From Aquila chrysaetos chrysaetos (Eukaryota > Chordata > Aves > Accipitriformes > Accipitridae), in assembly GCF_900496995.4 (NCBI RefSeq), contig NC_044014.1, positions 5,530,001-5,594,000 on the forward strand: a stretch of DNA of 64,000 nucleotides. Reading direction: 5' to 3'. The notes under the pieces were generated by a model. That model worked only from the letters and a program-made list of their open reading frames with translations, was not told where the DNA came from and ran no database searches. The position numbers were made by a program, and so were the translations under genes. Positions within the stretch are counted from its first letter, which is position 1, and the number at the start of each line of letters is the position of its first letter. Below are positions 26,706-37,989 of the stretch, one piece after another.

Positions 26706-28523
26706 CTGCAGAAAGAAAAGATTTGTTAATAACAGATTGGCATTAATTATTTATTCCCTATTACCATGCCAGGGAGAGGAGATCAGCCCTAAGCCACCGT
26801 TTCCAACCATGCTACATTTGGAAGCGCTAGGAGGGCACTCATTGGTTGCACTTCTACAGATATTTGGGAAATCATAAGACTGTATATCCAGAGTGACTTT
26901 TGCTCTGGAAGATGTAATACAGATCAAAGGCCTGATCTCTCACCGCATGCCTGCTGGTGAGGGTTCCAGGGTAAGGGCTAAACCACCTAAAATTCACTTG
27001 CTGTTGGACACAAAGCTCTCCAGCCCCGCGTAGCTTCTCGCAGACCCCGGGTGAGAGCCAAGTGCTTTCCTGGTTTTGGGCTGTCTTGTTTTTACTTTGC
27101 TTCAGGGGTGAAAATGCCTGCTAGAAGACACTGAAAAAGCAAGGATAGCAAACCTTTCATTTCAGAAAGCACAGCAGCAGTGTCACTCGTACCACCCCCT
27201 TGGTGCCCACGGCAGCACTGGCAACTCATCGACCGCTCTCCTGCATCAGAGCTTATAGAGGGGTAAAATACTTGAGTCTTGAGTCCAGAAGCTTATTCCA
27301 TCAAATGTCCGTATCAAAACGATAAATACAATAGATTTCTACCTCGTCTTTGTAACTACTAGAGGCACACTGGCCTTCCTCACTTATTGTGTTTTCCTTC
27401 AACATAAGAAATAATTTCTATTTTATATAGTGGCCGCCTGATTAATAGGGAGAGAAAAAGTGGCAGATGATTTACGTGTTAGGGCGTGAGGATTTCAGCT
27501 CAGCCAGGGAGCACCGACAGCCTGGAGGAAGAGTGCAGGCTACGGGTGATGCATTTTGGCATCACGGGGATACAGGGAACTGCAGAAAAGAGGTTCTGAA
27601 ACAAGCTCAGGCTGCAGGAGATGAAATGCTGGGAGCCCTGTAGTCCATACCCAGCTCTAACTCGAGAGGCAGAGACCGGGGAACTCATCTGAGCCTGAGT
27701 GAGCAGATGATTTTCTGGGCGAGCAGATTGAAGCCAGAAGACAGAAGGTATCCCTGGCTGACCGTAGAGAAACCAAGCCTTGCCAGAGAAAACGTACGTG
27801 TCAAGGAGACCGCTCGAAAGGTGAGTGCGGGTGTGGAGGAATCCAGTGGCCACGGGTGTTTGTGATGACAGCTGGTGTAAAGGAAAAAGTACTGATTTTC
27901 CAGTGGAAAAGGCGACGTCAGGATGAGTTACATCAGAAGTCAGAAAAGCACGCTTTGTAGTGGAGGGGCCTAACAGGAACAGCCATGTATTTCTGGTTTT
28001 GCTTAACACTTGACATTAAAATCAGAAAATTTGGTTCGGGAGGGAAAAGACAATTACTATAACTGGTAACTAACGCCTTAAAAGTCGGAAAGAAATGGTA
28101 CCATCTGCAAAGGAAGGATCAGGTGGTGCACAGCAAGTTACAGATAACACCACAGATGTTGGGTCCTTCCGAATTAAACATCTGTACTGTATTTGCCTGC
28201 GATCACAGTAACCCACGCTTGATGCCTCCGGTGAGCGCAGGACTGCAGGAGACCCACACCCCTAATTACAGCGAAAAAAACGCAGCGGCTGGTAAATGAC
28301 AAACGTGAAGGAGTAAAGGAGCTAACTTAGCTTTAGCATCAGTCTTTGGGTATCACCGAGAGATCAGTGAGGATGCTGTATTACATTTTTAGATAAAGTT
28401 TTACAGCCTACTCTTTCATTTCAAGTTAATTAACATTAATGAGAATATTACATGGATTAGGGGGTGGCTCCCGTTTTCCAGAGCATTGGCTATGTTTATC
28501 TATCAAGACTATTCTCATTTTAC

Positions 28524-28561
28524 TGACTTTCAGATCCTCTTTATATATTAAAACCAGGAAC
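28524..28561 (-). CDS. Candidate upstream BTBD16-like exon (BTB-like strand/helix)
   Basis: A 38-nt stretch between the strong acceptor ggctttttccctccag and the donor-like GTCA|gtaaaa. The single open frame gives FLVLIYKEDLKV, which fits the LY..(D/E).(V/L).(I/V) turn of a BTB domain (germ-cell-less SLYRDDVLI). It is short, and the neighbouring exons needed to confirm it were not found. Confidence 0.22.
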
Positions 28562-29879
28562 CTGGAGGGAAAAAGCCCTTCATCACATTTATCCTAAGTC
28601 AGTGTTTGTGATGAGTAGGTTATGGCACTCTCTAATCATTGCTAACTTTCATTAAATTTGAGTTTCTTATTAGAACAGAATTAACCACATGGGATTTTGT
28701 TAGAGAGAAACTACACTTAATATTAAAAAATTGCATTGCAGCTGAAGGTGGAAGAGCTTAGACTGTCAATATTTTGAACCTTCTCTCAAAACTACAGACT
28801 GTTTCATTTTAAAAGGGCAGCAACAACAAATCTTCCAGAAAATTTGCTTTCATGTTTTCATGCCCATCGTCATTTCTTTGCTGTTTGTTTGTTTTAAAAT
28901 GCTCCACTCCACTGGTGGCCATGGTATGCTATGTTACAACACAACGTTTCCAGACATGGAAGAATGTTTATAAATCTGCAGGGAAAGATTTAGCTATCTT
29001 TTAAAAATAAGCTATTTATGTATCTGGGTGTAAAAGACTGATGTTCAGTTCAGAGCCTCGTCCCATCAGCCTTCCGTCTGCTCTGGGTCACTGTGGTCAT
29101 GTTTACTGGGTAGAGCTGGAACTATTTTTTTACGGTTGCCCTTGTAGCTGGAAGACATGACCATGAACTTCAGAGCCTTCGTAACAAGTAAATTCTTAAC
29201 GATGCCAATATCATGTAAAAGAGTTACAGGAGTTTGAAACGGATCTGGATAAAATAGCTAAACAGAAAGAGGTTTTTAATTTTTTTTTTTAGGTAAGATA
29301 TTACAATCAGTGCAGTGTAAGAGTTCTTACTTTGAGCATAATCTCACCTGTCTTACATACCGATGGGTTTTTTTTGGCCGTTCAACAGTGTATTTGCCCG
29401 ATTCTACTTTATTGCACTGGCATAAAGACGAAGTAAGTCATTCTGTGTAAGCAAATAACTAGAGCATAACTGGTCCAGACACCAGCATGGTGTCTCTGCA
29501 GAAAGCAGAAATTCTGAAAAGGAGCGGGACAAAGCTCACAAGGCAGTACTCACCCCACGGGGAAGGCTGGTGTACGTTCGCAGCACTGCTCCAGCGCTCC
29601 CCGGCTGCATCCCCGGAGAAATGCCATCCTTTCTGTCCCAGGGGCAGGGACCTGGAGTGGGAATGAATGTCTAGCAGATCTAGTGTTTGGACACAGGGAG
29701 ATCTGGCAAGGGACATGTAACAAAAACAAACCTGCAGGCACCTGGTTTGGGAAAGAGGCCGTCTTCTGATCTAATTTTTGCGAGAGTGCTTGCAAGGTTG
29801 CCCAAATTGGTCGATTTGTGACGTAGCATATTATTATCATCCTCCTAAAAAAACCACGGGCACCTACAAATGTATTTTA

Positions 29880-30480
29880 GGATTTTTGTGTAGAAATGCA
29901 ACTCGAGTGGGGAATTAGCTCCCGAATTCAGCCCGGGTCCTTGACGTTTGTACAGCGCCGAGCACATCCAGGCTTGCCTGGGCCTGGCTCGTTTCGTGCT
30001 CGCGATGGCTACGGTCATCGCAAGGGTGAGATGCGCGTCCAGCAGATGATGGCTTTTGCAGGACGCAGTAGAAACGGCCAGAAGCATTACTTTTGAGGAC
30101 AGTAAAATACCATCACACCTAAAGAAGGGGGGGACCTGCGAGCCAGCCTGACCCGAGGGATGGAGCACGCAAGGCACTAAGGTTGGGGGCAGGATCCCTA
30201 GTGGGCTCTGGCGGGCGAGCTGAGCAACGAACATCACTTCCAGCCGCTTTTTGAGGTCGATTTCGTGGTTGAATGCGGCGGGGGGAGCCGAGGGAGATGA
30301 TTTGTACAGCCCGGGTACCATCTGGTGGCGGGTACGGGCAGAGCCCGGCCAAGCCGGGGCTGCGAACACAACCCCGGGCGGTCAACAGAGGGTTAACCCG
30401 TAAGGGTTTGGGTTTTTTTTTTAACGTCGAGTTGATTTCATCGCGTCGTTCGTTCTTATAAAATCCCGAGTCCACAGCAA
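29880..30480. promoter_or_regulatory. CpG-rich patch, possible promoter
   Basis: About 600 bp of clearly higher G+C and CpG density than the flanks, with many CG dinucleotides between 30180 and 30480. On the plus strand a TATAAAA motif occurs at 30456-30462 at its edge. It lies between the Ly6-type gene and the located BTBD16-like exons, so it could be the promoter of the BTBD16-like gene or of a non-coding transcript. Base composition is the only evidence; the strand is not determined. Confidence 0.35.
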
Positions 30481-33400
30481 AGGAAGTCGTTGACTGAAAA
30501 GACCTCACCCCCAGATAGACGTAAATTGATGGGCGAATTATTCAGCACCTTAAATTTGGGTGGATGCCACGTTTAACAGAGTTCAAGCCCCATTTTTGTC
30601 AAGTAACGTAATACAAAGACGTGTACGGCGATGTTATATGCGAGTCAATGCATGTGAAAGGATTTCCCCAAGAGCTTCGAGGTGTCTAACAGCAGTTTGG
30701 AGGTCCCCGAGCCGGTCCTCAGTTTTGTCACCTTGAGACCTCGCGCCCCAAGGAGTTTTCCCAGACCTCAGCGGTGTCTCTGTCTCTCTTACCTGGCCAG
30801 CAGTGACAGACGTAGCTGAGCAAACTCCACACTTCACGACGGGCTGACACCTGCGATACAGAGGGAAAAAAGATTTCTAAAGCATATAAAAAGAAATGTT
30901 TCTATTTTGTGATCAGAAGTCAAGAGATGTGAGTTAAAAAGGTAATTTTAATAGTTGGAATGGGGTGAGGACTCTGGTTACTAACAGCTGTTTGCCAATA
31001 AAACACTCTCTGGCATTTTCTTGGAGGAAACCTCAAAAAGATCTTTTCACATTAACCGTCTCCAGAATGGGTGTTAAGTTTCCTATTATTGTAAGCAAAG
31101 CATGGGAAGTTTGATACCCTGCGTGGGAGCCAGATGCCAGGCCCAGCACGGGCAGCAGCTGAGGAACAGTTGAGAAGTGACCAAGCACTGTTGCCAGTTG
31201 GAAGTAAGAAGGAATTCCTGAGAAAAAGGAGTTTTCAGAAAGACTCTGAAGATGAGTTGGGGTGACAGGAGCATGAATAAGTGATGGCTCCATTGTTTTA
31301 GTATATGGAAGAAAAAGAAAAGGGGAAAAAAATGTTTTAGTGATTCTGAAGAGACCAGAGTGACCAGAGGTGACAAAAGAGGAGCTGAGGAGAGGCAAGA
31401 GATGCAGCGCTCCGGAACAGGACGGCTGCTAATGCCCTCCATAATTCTAGGGAAAATGGAGAAAGAGGGAAGAGAGGGTGTTTGAGAAGGTCTGAGCTGC
31501 AAGTGAGGTGCTTGTCTGAAGGGTTTCCAAATCCTCAGATGAAAGGTGCTTTAACTGTTGTATAACCTTGTTTCCAAAAAATAATATTACATTCCCAGGA
31601 TCAAATACATGACCCTTTGTAAAAAAAAAAAATCTGTCTGATGTTGATATCATCAGAATTTACTTCCTCAATTTTATTTTCATCAGTATGAAAAGGTAAC
31701 ACATATACTCCAGTTCTTCAGCCTGTTGGGTGCTATCAGTGGGCATCTATGTTTGTACACATATTTTTTGCATTTATATACGTTCCTTCAGAAGGACTGA
31801 CTTCTTTTTCCTTGACTTGAGCATGACAGTTCCTCTATTACTCCTCCTGTTTGGAGAACATCAGGCAGCTGTGAAGTAATTTAATGAACTGAAAAGAAGT
31901 GATTGCTGATGATCCTAATCAGTCAGTTCTCTATTGCTGTTTGATATCTTGCTCCATCAAAGGAACAGATCATGAATGCGCAAATTAAGTGCGATTTAAG
32001 GACACTTAAATATTAACAGAATGGGACTGCAGATGAAATTGTAGTGGCTTTGATTCTTAACTTTCGAAATTCCTATCAATCATTGTCATTGCTGTCATTA
32101 TTTTGGATGTGCAAAAATGAGGTTTCCAAACCAGACAGCTGAATAAATCAAATAAGGCAAATACAGATATATGACAGAGAGACATTAATAATTGTCTGTA
32201 AAAGAAGTTTATCTGCTTCCTGCTTGCCAAGAGGTTTTTCTACTCAGATAATTCAAGAAAAGTACTAAAAGTTTAAATGTCTATGCGTTAATTCTAGCTT
32301 AAATACCAAACCAAGAGGGCTTGTTTCATGCCTGTGATCAATATTTGTTTTCTTGTGCTGCAGCCAGGCAATAGAGACAATAATTTTCTGCTGTTCTCTC
32401 ACTCTGGAGATGCTGTGGGTGAGGGTCTCCTGCCGAGACACATAGAAAATAAACCCCTGAGAAGGAAAGGAAAGTAAAATCTGGGCTGCGGGGTCAAAAT
32501 GCTGTTCGGTCATCAAGGTCACTGCTGTGAGTGAACAGGCGTACGGAGGTGCTAGCACAATTCAAGTGGCAGCAGCCTAGTGTGCATCTTAGGGATAGCA
32601 ACCCCTAAAAAGTATCACGTGCGGGATGGCGGCCAAAGTTGCAGCCTCCTGGCTGCGTTGCAGTTGGAAGAACCGTGTCAACTCAAATATTATATAAATA
32701 CCGTTCATACGCACTTGGATTTTGCGTGGTTGTGTTGAAGAACTCCCAGGAAGAAGAAGGATGTGACGGACACCTCGTTCCTCGACAGTAGTGCTGTAAA
32801 ACGGCCTGACTGTTCTTCAGCCCAGCAAGAAATTTTGCAGATATTCTAATGATAAGCTATGCAAAAATAGGCTTATTCCCAAACTAATTCAGGCATTACG
32901 ATAAGCTGAAAGTCTGAAGCTTTATCTGAATCTGATCACTGGATTCAGAGTGCACGGGAGCGTTTCCACTGATACCTTCACACTATAGATCAGCTCATCT
33001 CCTTCCTTGTAATGAGATAATTACTGTAGATGGAGAGAGTTTGACAACACGCAGATTTTCCTTGTGCTGCTGCTGCTTTTTTTTTTTTAATTCAAAAATT
33101 TTTTAATTTGAAAGATCCCCAGCTTTCAGAAACAAGACGTTGCATCCCTACTATTCGGGGCATGAGATGCTGAGAGGAACACACCCTGTGGCAGGGATTG
33201 CTTTTCCTGCCTGGGATATAGCTTTGTAGCCTGCTTTCATTCCTGGGCTAGCTTTACCAACGTAACAAAGCTATACGGTATCATCGCATATATAAAATGC
33301 TATGCTTCAGCTATCTTGAGAGAACAGCTTGGCTGCAGAATCAGAGGTATTGCTAGGGAATCGGTCCAGCAAAAAGCGTTTCACGGATGCTGAGCAGCAA

Positions 33401-33506
33401 ATGAATGGCTAGCACAGCTCCCGCTGCCTGCCAGCCCCGTCACAGTGATGGGTAAGTGAAAACTGGTTATTGCTGCCATAAATGTCCCTCTGTGGCATTT
33501 TTTTTT

Positions 33507-33527
33507 GTGTGTGTGTGTGTGTGTGTG
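33507..33527 (+). repeat. (GT)n microsatellite
   Basis: About ten GT units directly after a T-run. Confidence 0.9.
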
Positions 33528-35334
33528 CTGTTCCCTTGCCGTCAGTGAGATCATTTGACTTTTCATGGGTTAACACATTGCTTGGTATATACTGCTATTT
33601 TAAAAAGCAATTAAAAAGCTGAGTGATACCGCACAGCACACTCCTGTCAGTCTCTACTAATCAAGGCGGTTACCTTCAGCTAACTGTAGCATTTTTGATT
33701 CCACTGAGATATGCAATTCTAGTTCAAGTAACTGTATTTGAACTATATTTTACGGTAAAAAAATACTACAAAGCAAATAGCTTTTCCTGAGAACTACCTC
33801 AATTCACCAGAGCCAGCGTGGCTGAAAGCTGTTTTCATCTTCTCCTGTCTTGAAGCCCTGACCATGATCTGTAAGGGCTGCAGCTTCTGTACCACCCCTC
33901 TCCTTCCCAGCCCTATTTCTCCTGGTTTTTATCACCGCCCAGCGTTGAGGATTAGCAAATCAAACACGCAGCTAACACCTCTGGAGGGTTTTTAATATGT
34001 TCTGTGTCCTGTAGGTGTGAGAAGCAGGGCTGCTCCCATTTCTCTTGAAGATAACACAGTACGGTGGGCAACAGCGGGTCTTTGACATGACTTGCAGCCA
34101 ATATTCCAGGATAAGATGCATCACGACATCCACCAAACCCGCGCTCGAATGGGCCTTCCCAGACCACGGTGAGCTTTGTTAGACAAAACACATGGCGATT
34201 CCTCCGTATGGACATCTGTGTTCATAGTGCAAATAAAATAGCGTAGGAAAGCCTATGGAAGTATGGGTTTTAGGGGTGGTCCTCCTCTCCCTGTCTTGTC
34301 CAGGGCCAGCCGTTAGGTCACTTGGTCTGTGACCCATCCACCCCCGTCGCTGCCCTAAGAAGCTGAGACTGAGATCAAGCTTTCAGGAACGCGTCCACAG
34401 GCAACCCAAAAAACTCCGACAGTTTCTGGATTTGAATAAATAAATCTGGTGAGGATCCCGCAGGAAGCCCAACACTTCAAGAACACTTATAAGGAAAAAG
34501 GAGAAACTTGCCTTAAAGTGCTGCTACTTGGGTCAGGGAAAATAAAGTGCAATTTCCAAGGAACATCTTCTCTCAGGTCACTGACTTGGACCAGCGTCTT
34601 CTGTGACCTTCTGTGTGTGGGCAAAAAGAGTTCCTTTGGATGGGGTTTCTGAGTATATAACCTTAGAGAAGAAAAAACGAGGAGGAAAACTTAAATATTA
34701 AGAGTTTTCAGATCTGCAGAAGGACTTATGTGCCTGTTTCTTTTTCCAATTTTCTTAGCTGGCCTCAGTAAAGACTCCCCTCAAACCTTCCCTCACCTCT
34801 GCCTTTAGTCCATCACCGCTGCAAGAACATTACCCAAAGCAAAACATATTTGTACCATTTTTTCTGCTGTAAATTTCTACTGGTTTTATGCAATTTTTCT
34901 ATTTTTACACAAATAGCAAAACCACAAACAAGCCCCTGATTTGGCACTGCAGCCTCTTTAGACTTTTCATGCAGAACTAGCAGAGTCTAATCCGATTTAA
35001 AATGCATCCAAATTCCCAGCAGCAACCGGCAGGAGAGCGGGACAAAGCTGACATCCAGACGGCCAGCTCTGAGAGGGGACCTGGAGCTGAGACAGGGCTG
35101 AGATACCTGAGGGTTGGTGTCTGTCTGCAGGCACCGCACTTCAACCAGGGCAAAATTCCAATGGCAGCAACATCGCTAAACCTTGTCCTAATTTCAGCCA
35201 TCGGCTCCAATCCCATTTCCTTTGCCTGACTGGGGCTTGTGGCCACCTTGACCTTAGTTTCCCAGTTATCAAAATAACATGAATGAAAATGCTTCTGTAG
35301 TTGCTGGGCAAATCTAGAGCAAAATTGTTTAAGG

Positions 35335-35335
<1 letters not shown>

Positions 35336-35365
<30 letters not shown>

Positions 35366-35380
35366 AAAAGAGAGAGAGAA
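35336..35380 (+). repeat. A-tract grading into (GA)n
   Basis: A run of 20 A, then GAAGA, A9 and an AGAGAGAGA end; a purine-only tract. Confidence 0.85.
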
Positions 35381-35402
35381 CTATTTTAAGAACTATTTTA
35401 AG
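35379..35402 (+). repeat. 12-bp tandem duplication
   Basis: AACTATTTTAAG occurs twice in direct succession, immediately after the purine tract. Confidence 0.85.
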
Positions 35403-37965
35403 TGCTGCGGCTGACTCTGTATTTCTGGAGACCAAAGCAGCCCGCAGGCCATCTGTCTCCTGGAGAACTGGTCTCCGAGACTGGGCACAGAAAGATCCTC
35501 AAGCACACATGACTGACTTTAGAAATCAGCTCCAAGACGGGGAGGACTCTTTTATTTGCTGGCTTGGGACACCCCGTCCATGGGCTAGTAATCCTCTCTT
35601 CATCCTCCTGAAGAGAGCAAGCTGGAAGAGAGGTCACCAGGATTTGCCCCAAATAGCTCGGGTTCGCAGCGCGGTCCGGAGCCAAAGTTTGGATAAGCAT
35701 AAAAAGCTTTGGATAAGCCACATTAAAGTAAAGGTCGGATGAGATCACTAGACTGCTGATCATTCATGAGCAAAGTATTATTTTCAGTTTCCACAAGGGA
35801 TCCTGATAATTGAGCGGGCAGAAGATGGCTTTTTCAAGGACTGCTTCTCTCTAACGTTAACAGGAGGCGTCAAATCAAAGTTTTCTTTTCCTTCCCCTAC
35901 CTGTCATCATCCTCAGAAGAGTCTCATCGAGGCCAGCTCCGAAAGCCTTATTGGCTTGCACAGTTCCTAAAATATCACAGCTGAAATTGCCAGCAATTGG
36001 TGAAACCCACTTGACTGCAAAACCGCCCTCATTTCAAGACGACTGCACCCTGAACACGCACAGCTTTTTTTCATGCACGCATCCGTCTCGGGGCCAAGGT
36101 TTTGACCCCGCAGCTGTGCTGGGATTCAGAAAGAAGATCTACTAAATCTAGAAAAAATTGACAGAGCAGAGCTGTGTCGGGAAGATGCTTTAGCAGAAGC
36201 TCCTCCCCGTCCTAAACCTTGGGGAGAGCTAACCAAACCAACGCAAGGACAAACCATTCGTTTTCTTTTGCGGCACAAACCTCACCAAATGCAAAACAGC
36301 CTGGTAGAGCTTTCCACGAGCTGCTCCTACGCTTGATTACAGGAATGCTAATAAACCCGCTGCCAATGCCCCACGGGCACAGCCCTGCTCGGATGACTTC
36401 CCAATGAACATTTTTCCTGGCTCAGTTAACTGCCCCACTCATGGATTTGCTTCATCCTGGTGACTGATTTGCTCTTTCCAGAGTCATATTCATTGAAACT
36501 GAATATTTAACAAAACCAGACATGTTTATCCAATACGAGGAGTCATAGCTGGCTGGGAGAGTATGGAAACTGAAGTGATGGAGACTGCCAAATACTCATA
36601 AGCACTGTTAACGGTACAGTGCAAAAGAAATGTCCAAAAAGGCAGCTCCCAAAAGTAAAGCTTAACCCTCAGAAGGACTAAAGGAAGGGAGAGGTGAAGA
36701 CAGGGCTTGTCACTAGCTGCTCTTACCTGCCCATGTACAGCTGGAGTGGCAGCTTTCGCAGATGCAGTGAAACACAGAGGTGAGACCGAAAAAAGCACCG
36801 AGGCCGTTTGATACTGCAAAGGTGCTCATTTCTCTTCTGTGACAGCAGATTGCTTTAAAAGTGTGTCTTAACCCCCGGCTCTGCAGCCCCAGCAAGGCTC
36901 GATGCTCACAACTGACTGTGATTTAAATGGATCCTGCTTTAAACACAGCTTCTGGGTTTCTGGCACGCCTGCCGGTGGGGCAGCAGTTTTGATCCGGAGC
37001 TGGCTTGTACAGGCCTTAGCCATTAAGTCTTCATCCACTCAGCATAAAATAAAATAGAGTGAAACTTATCGTGCCAATAAAGACTGAAATTAGTAATCAT
37101 CATAGAGTTGGGAGATGCAATTTAGAGATTATTATGCTATTAGAAATTTAATTCTATTGACAAATATATATGAGAACTTGAAATTAATAAATATACACTT
37201 TTGGATGTCTTCTTTTCATTCGATAAAAATCCTCCAAAAGCTGCAAAGGGGGATAAGAACAAGTTGCTAAAGGGAGACAAAGAACATCCTCAAGATCCCA
37301 AAAGCTCTGTGAAGGTTGGGAGAGCAGAGGAGCAAAACCATGCATCAAAAATTTGTCTTTGAGCAAAATCAGGCTCTGACCCGGCTGAAGAGGTGCCAAC
37401 CAGTCCGACTGAGCTCCAGGCCAGTGACCTTTCTGCACTGAAAATCAGAAACTGAGGGTGACCGGCATTGCTTAAAATAAGATGACAGACATCTCAAATG
37501 AAGGCGGTAGGAACCAGTGACTACATTTGAACGCCAGCCTTTATTTTTTGGCCAAGTCTCTGCCGGTGTTCAAACACCTCCCCCCTTGAGCGTTTAAAGC
37601 AAAAAATGAAAAACATTTTGGTGAGGATGAAGGGCAGGAAGTCTTCAGAAAAGGGAAACGACTTCGAGTGAGAAATTCCCCTTCACCTTTCAAACAGTAT
37701 CTCATACTTACAAGCCTTTTCAGCTAGCAGCTAAAAGGGTAGTTTTTGAAAGAAATATTGCCTGCTGGGCTAAATTGCCTGCTAGAAAAGGTGTAAGCAA
37801 TTTTAGTAATGGTGTATTCCTTCACAGACTACTGGTGCTAAGTTTGGAGCAGAAGAGGGCTGGGTGGCTACAAAATGCTCAGCCCCATCCTCCCACTCTC
37901 CTTCCTCTGTTTAGTTTTGCTCCAGAAAAGTGCATTACCTGTCTCCATGGGAAACCTGTCCCTAT

Positions 37966-37989
37966 GGCAACATATAGGGCAACATATAG
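37966..37989 (+). repeat. 12-bp tandem duplication
   Basis: GGCAACATATAG occurs twice without a gap. Confidence 0.85.

Noticed and set aside
26766-26897. Splice-flanked open frame starting AKVTLDIQSYDF (minus)
   Set aside because: Its end phase cannot join the next exon, and the remaining intron would be only about 60 bp.
27500-28009. 169-codon minus-strand open frame
   Set aside because: Ser/Leu-rich random-looking product without a domain or splice support.
29100-29257. Open frame after a strong acceptor, starting LFYPDPFQTPVTLL (minus)
   Set aside because: No donor gives the phase needed by any neighbouring candidate, and no family match.
29533-29635. Splice-flanked minus frame with RGALEQCCERT resembling a BTB helix
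   Set aside because: Its order relative to the BTB-like candidate at 28.5 kb is wrong for the domain; GC-rich frame opening is likely.
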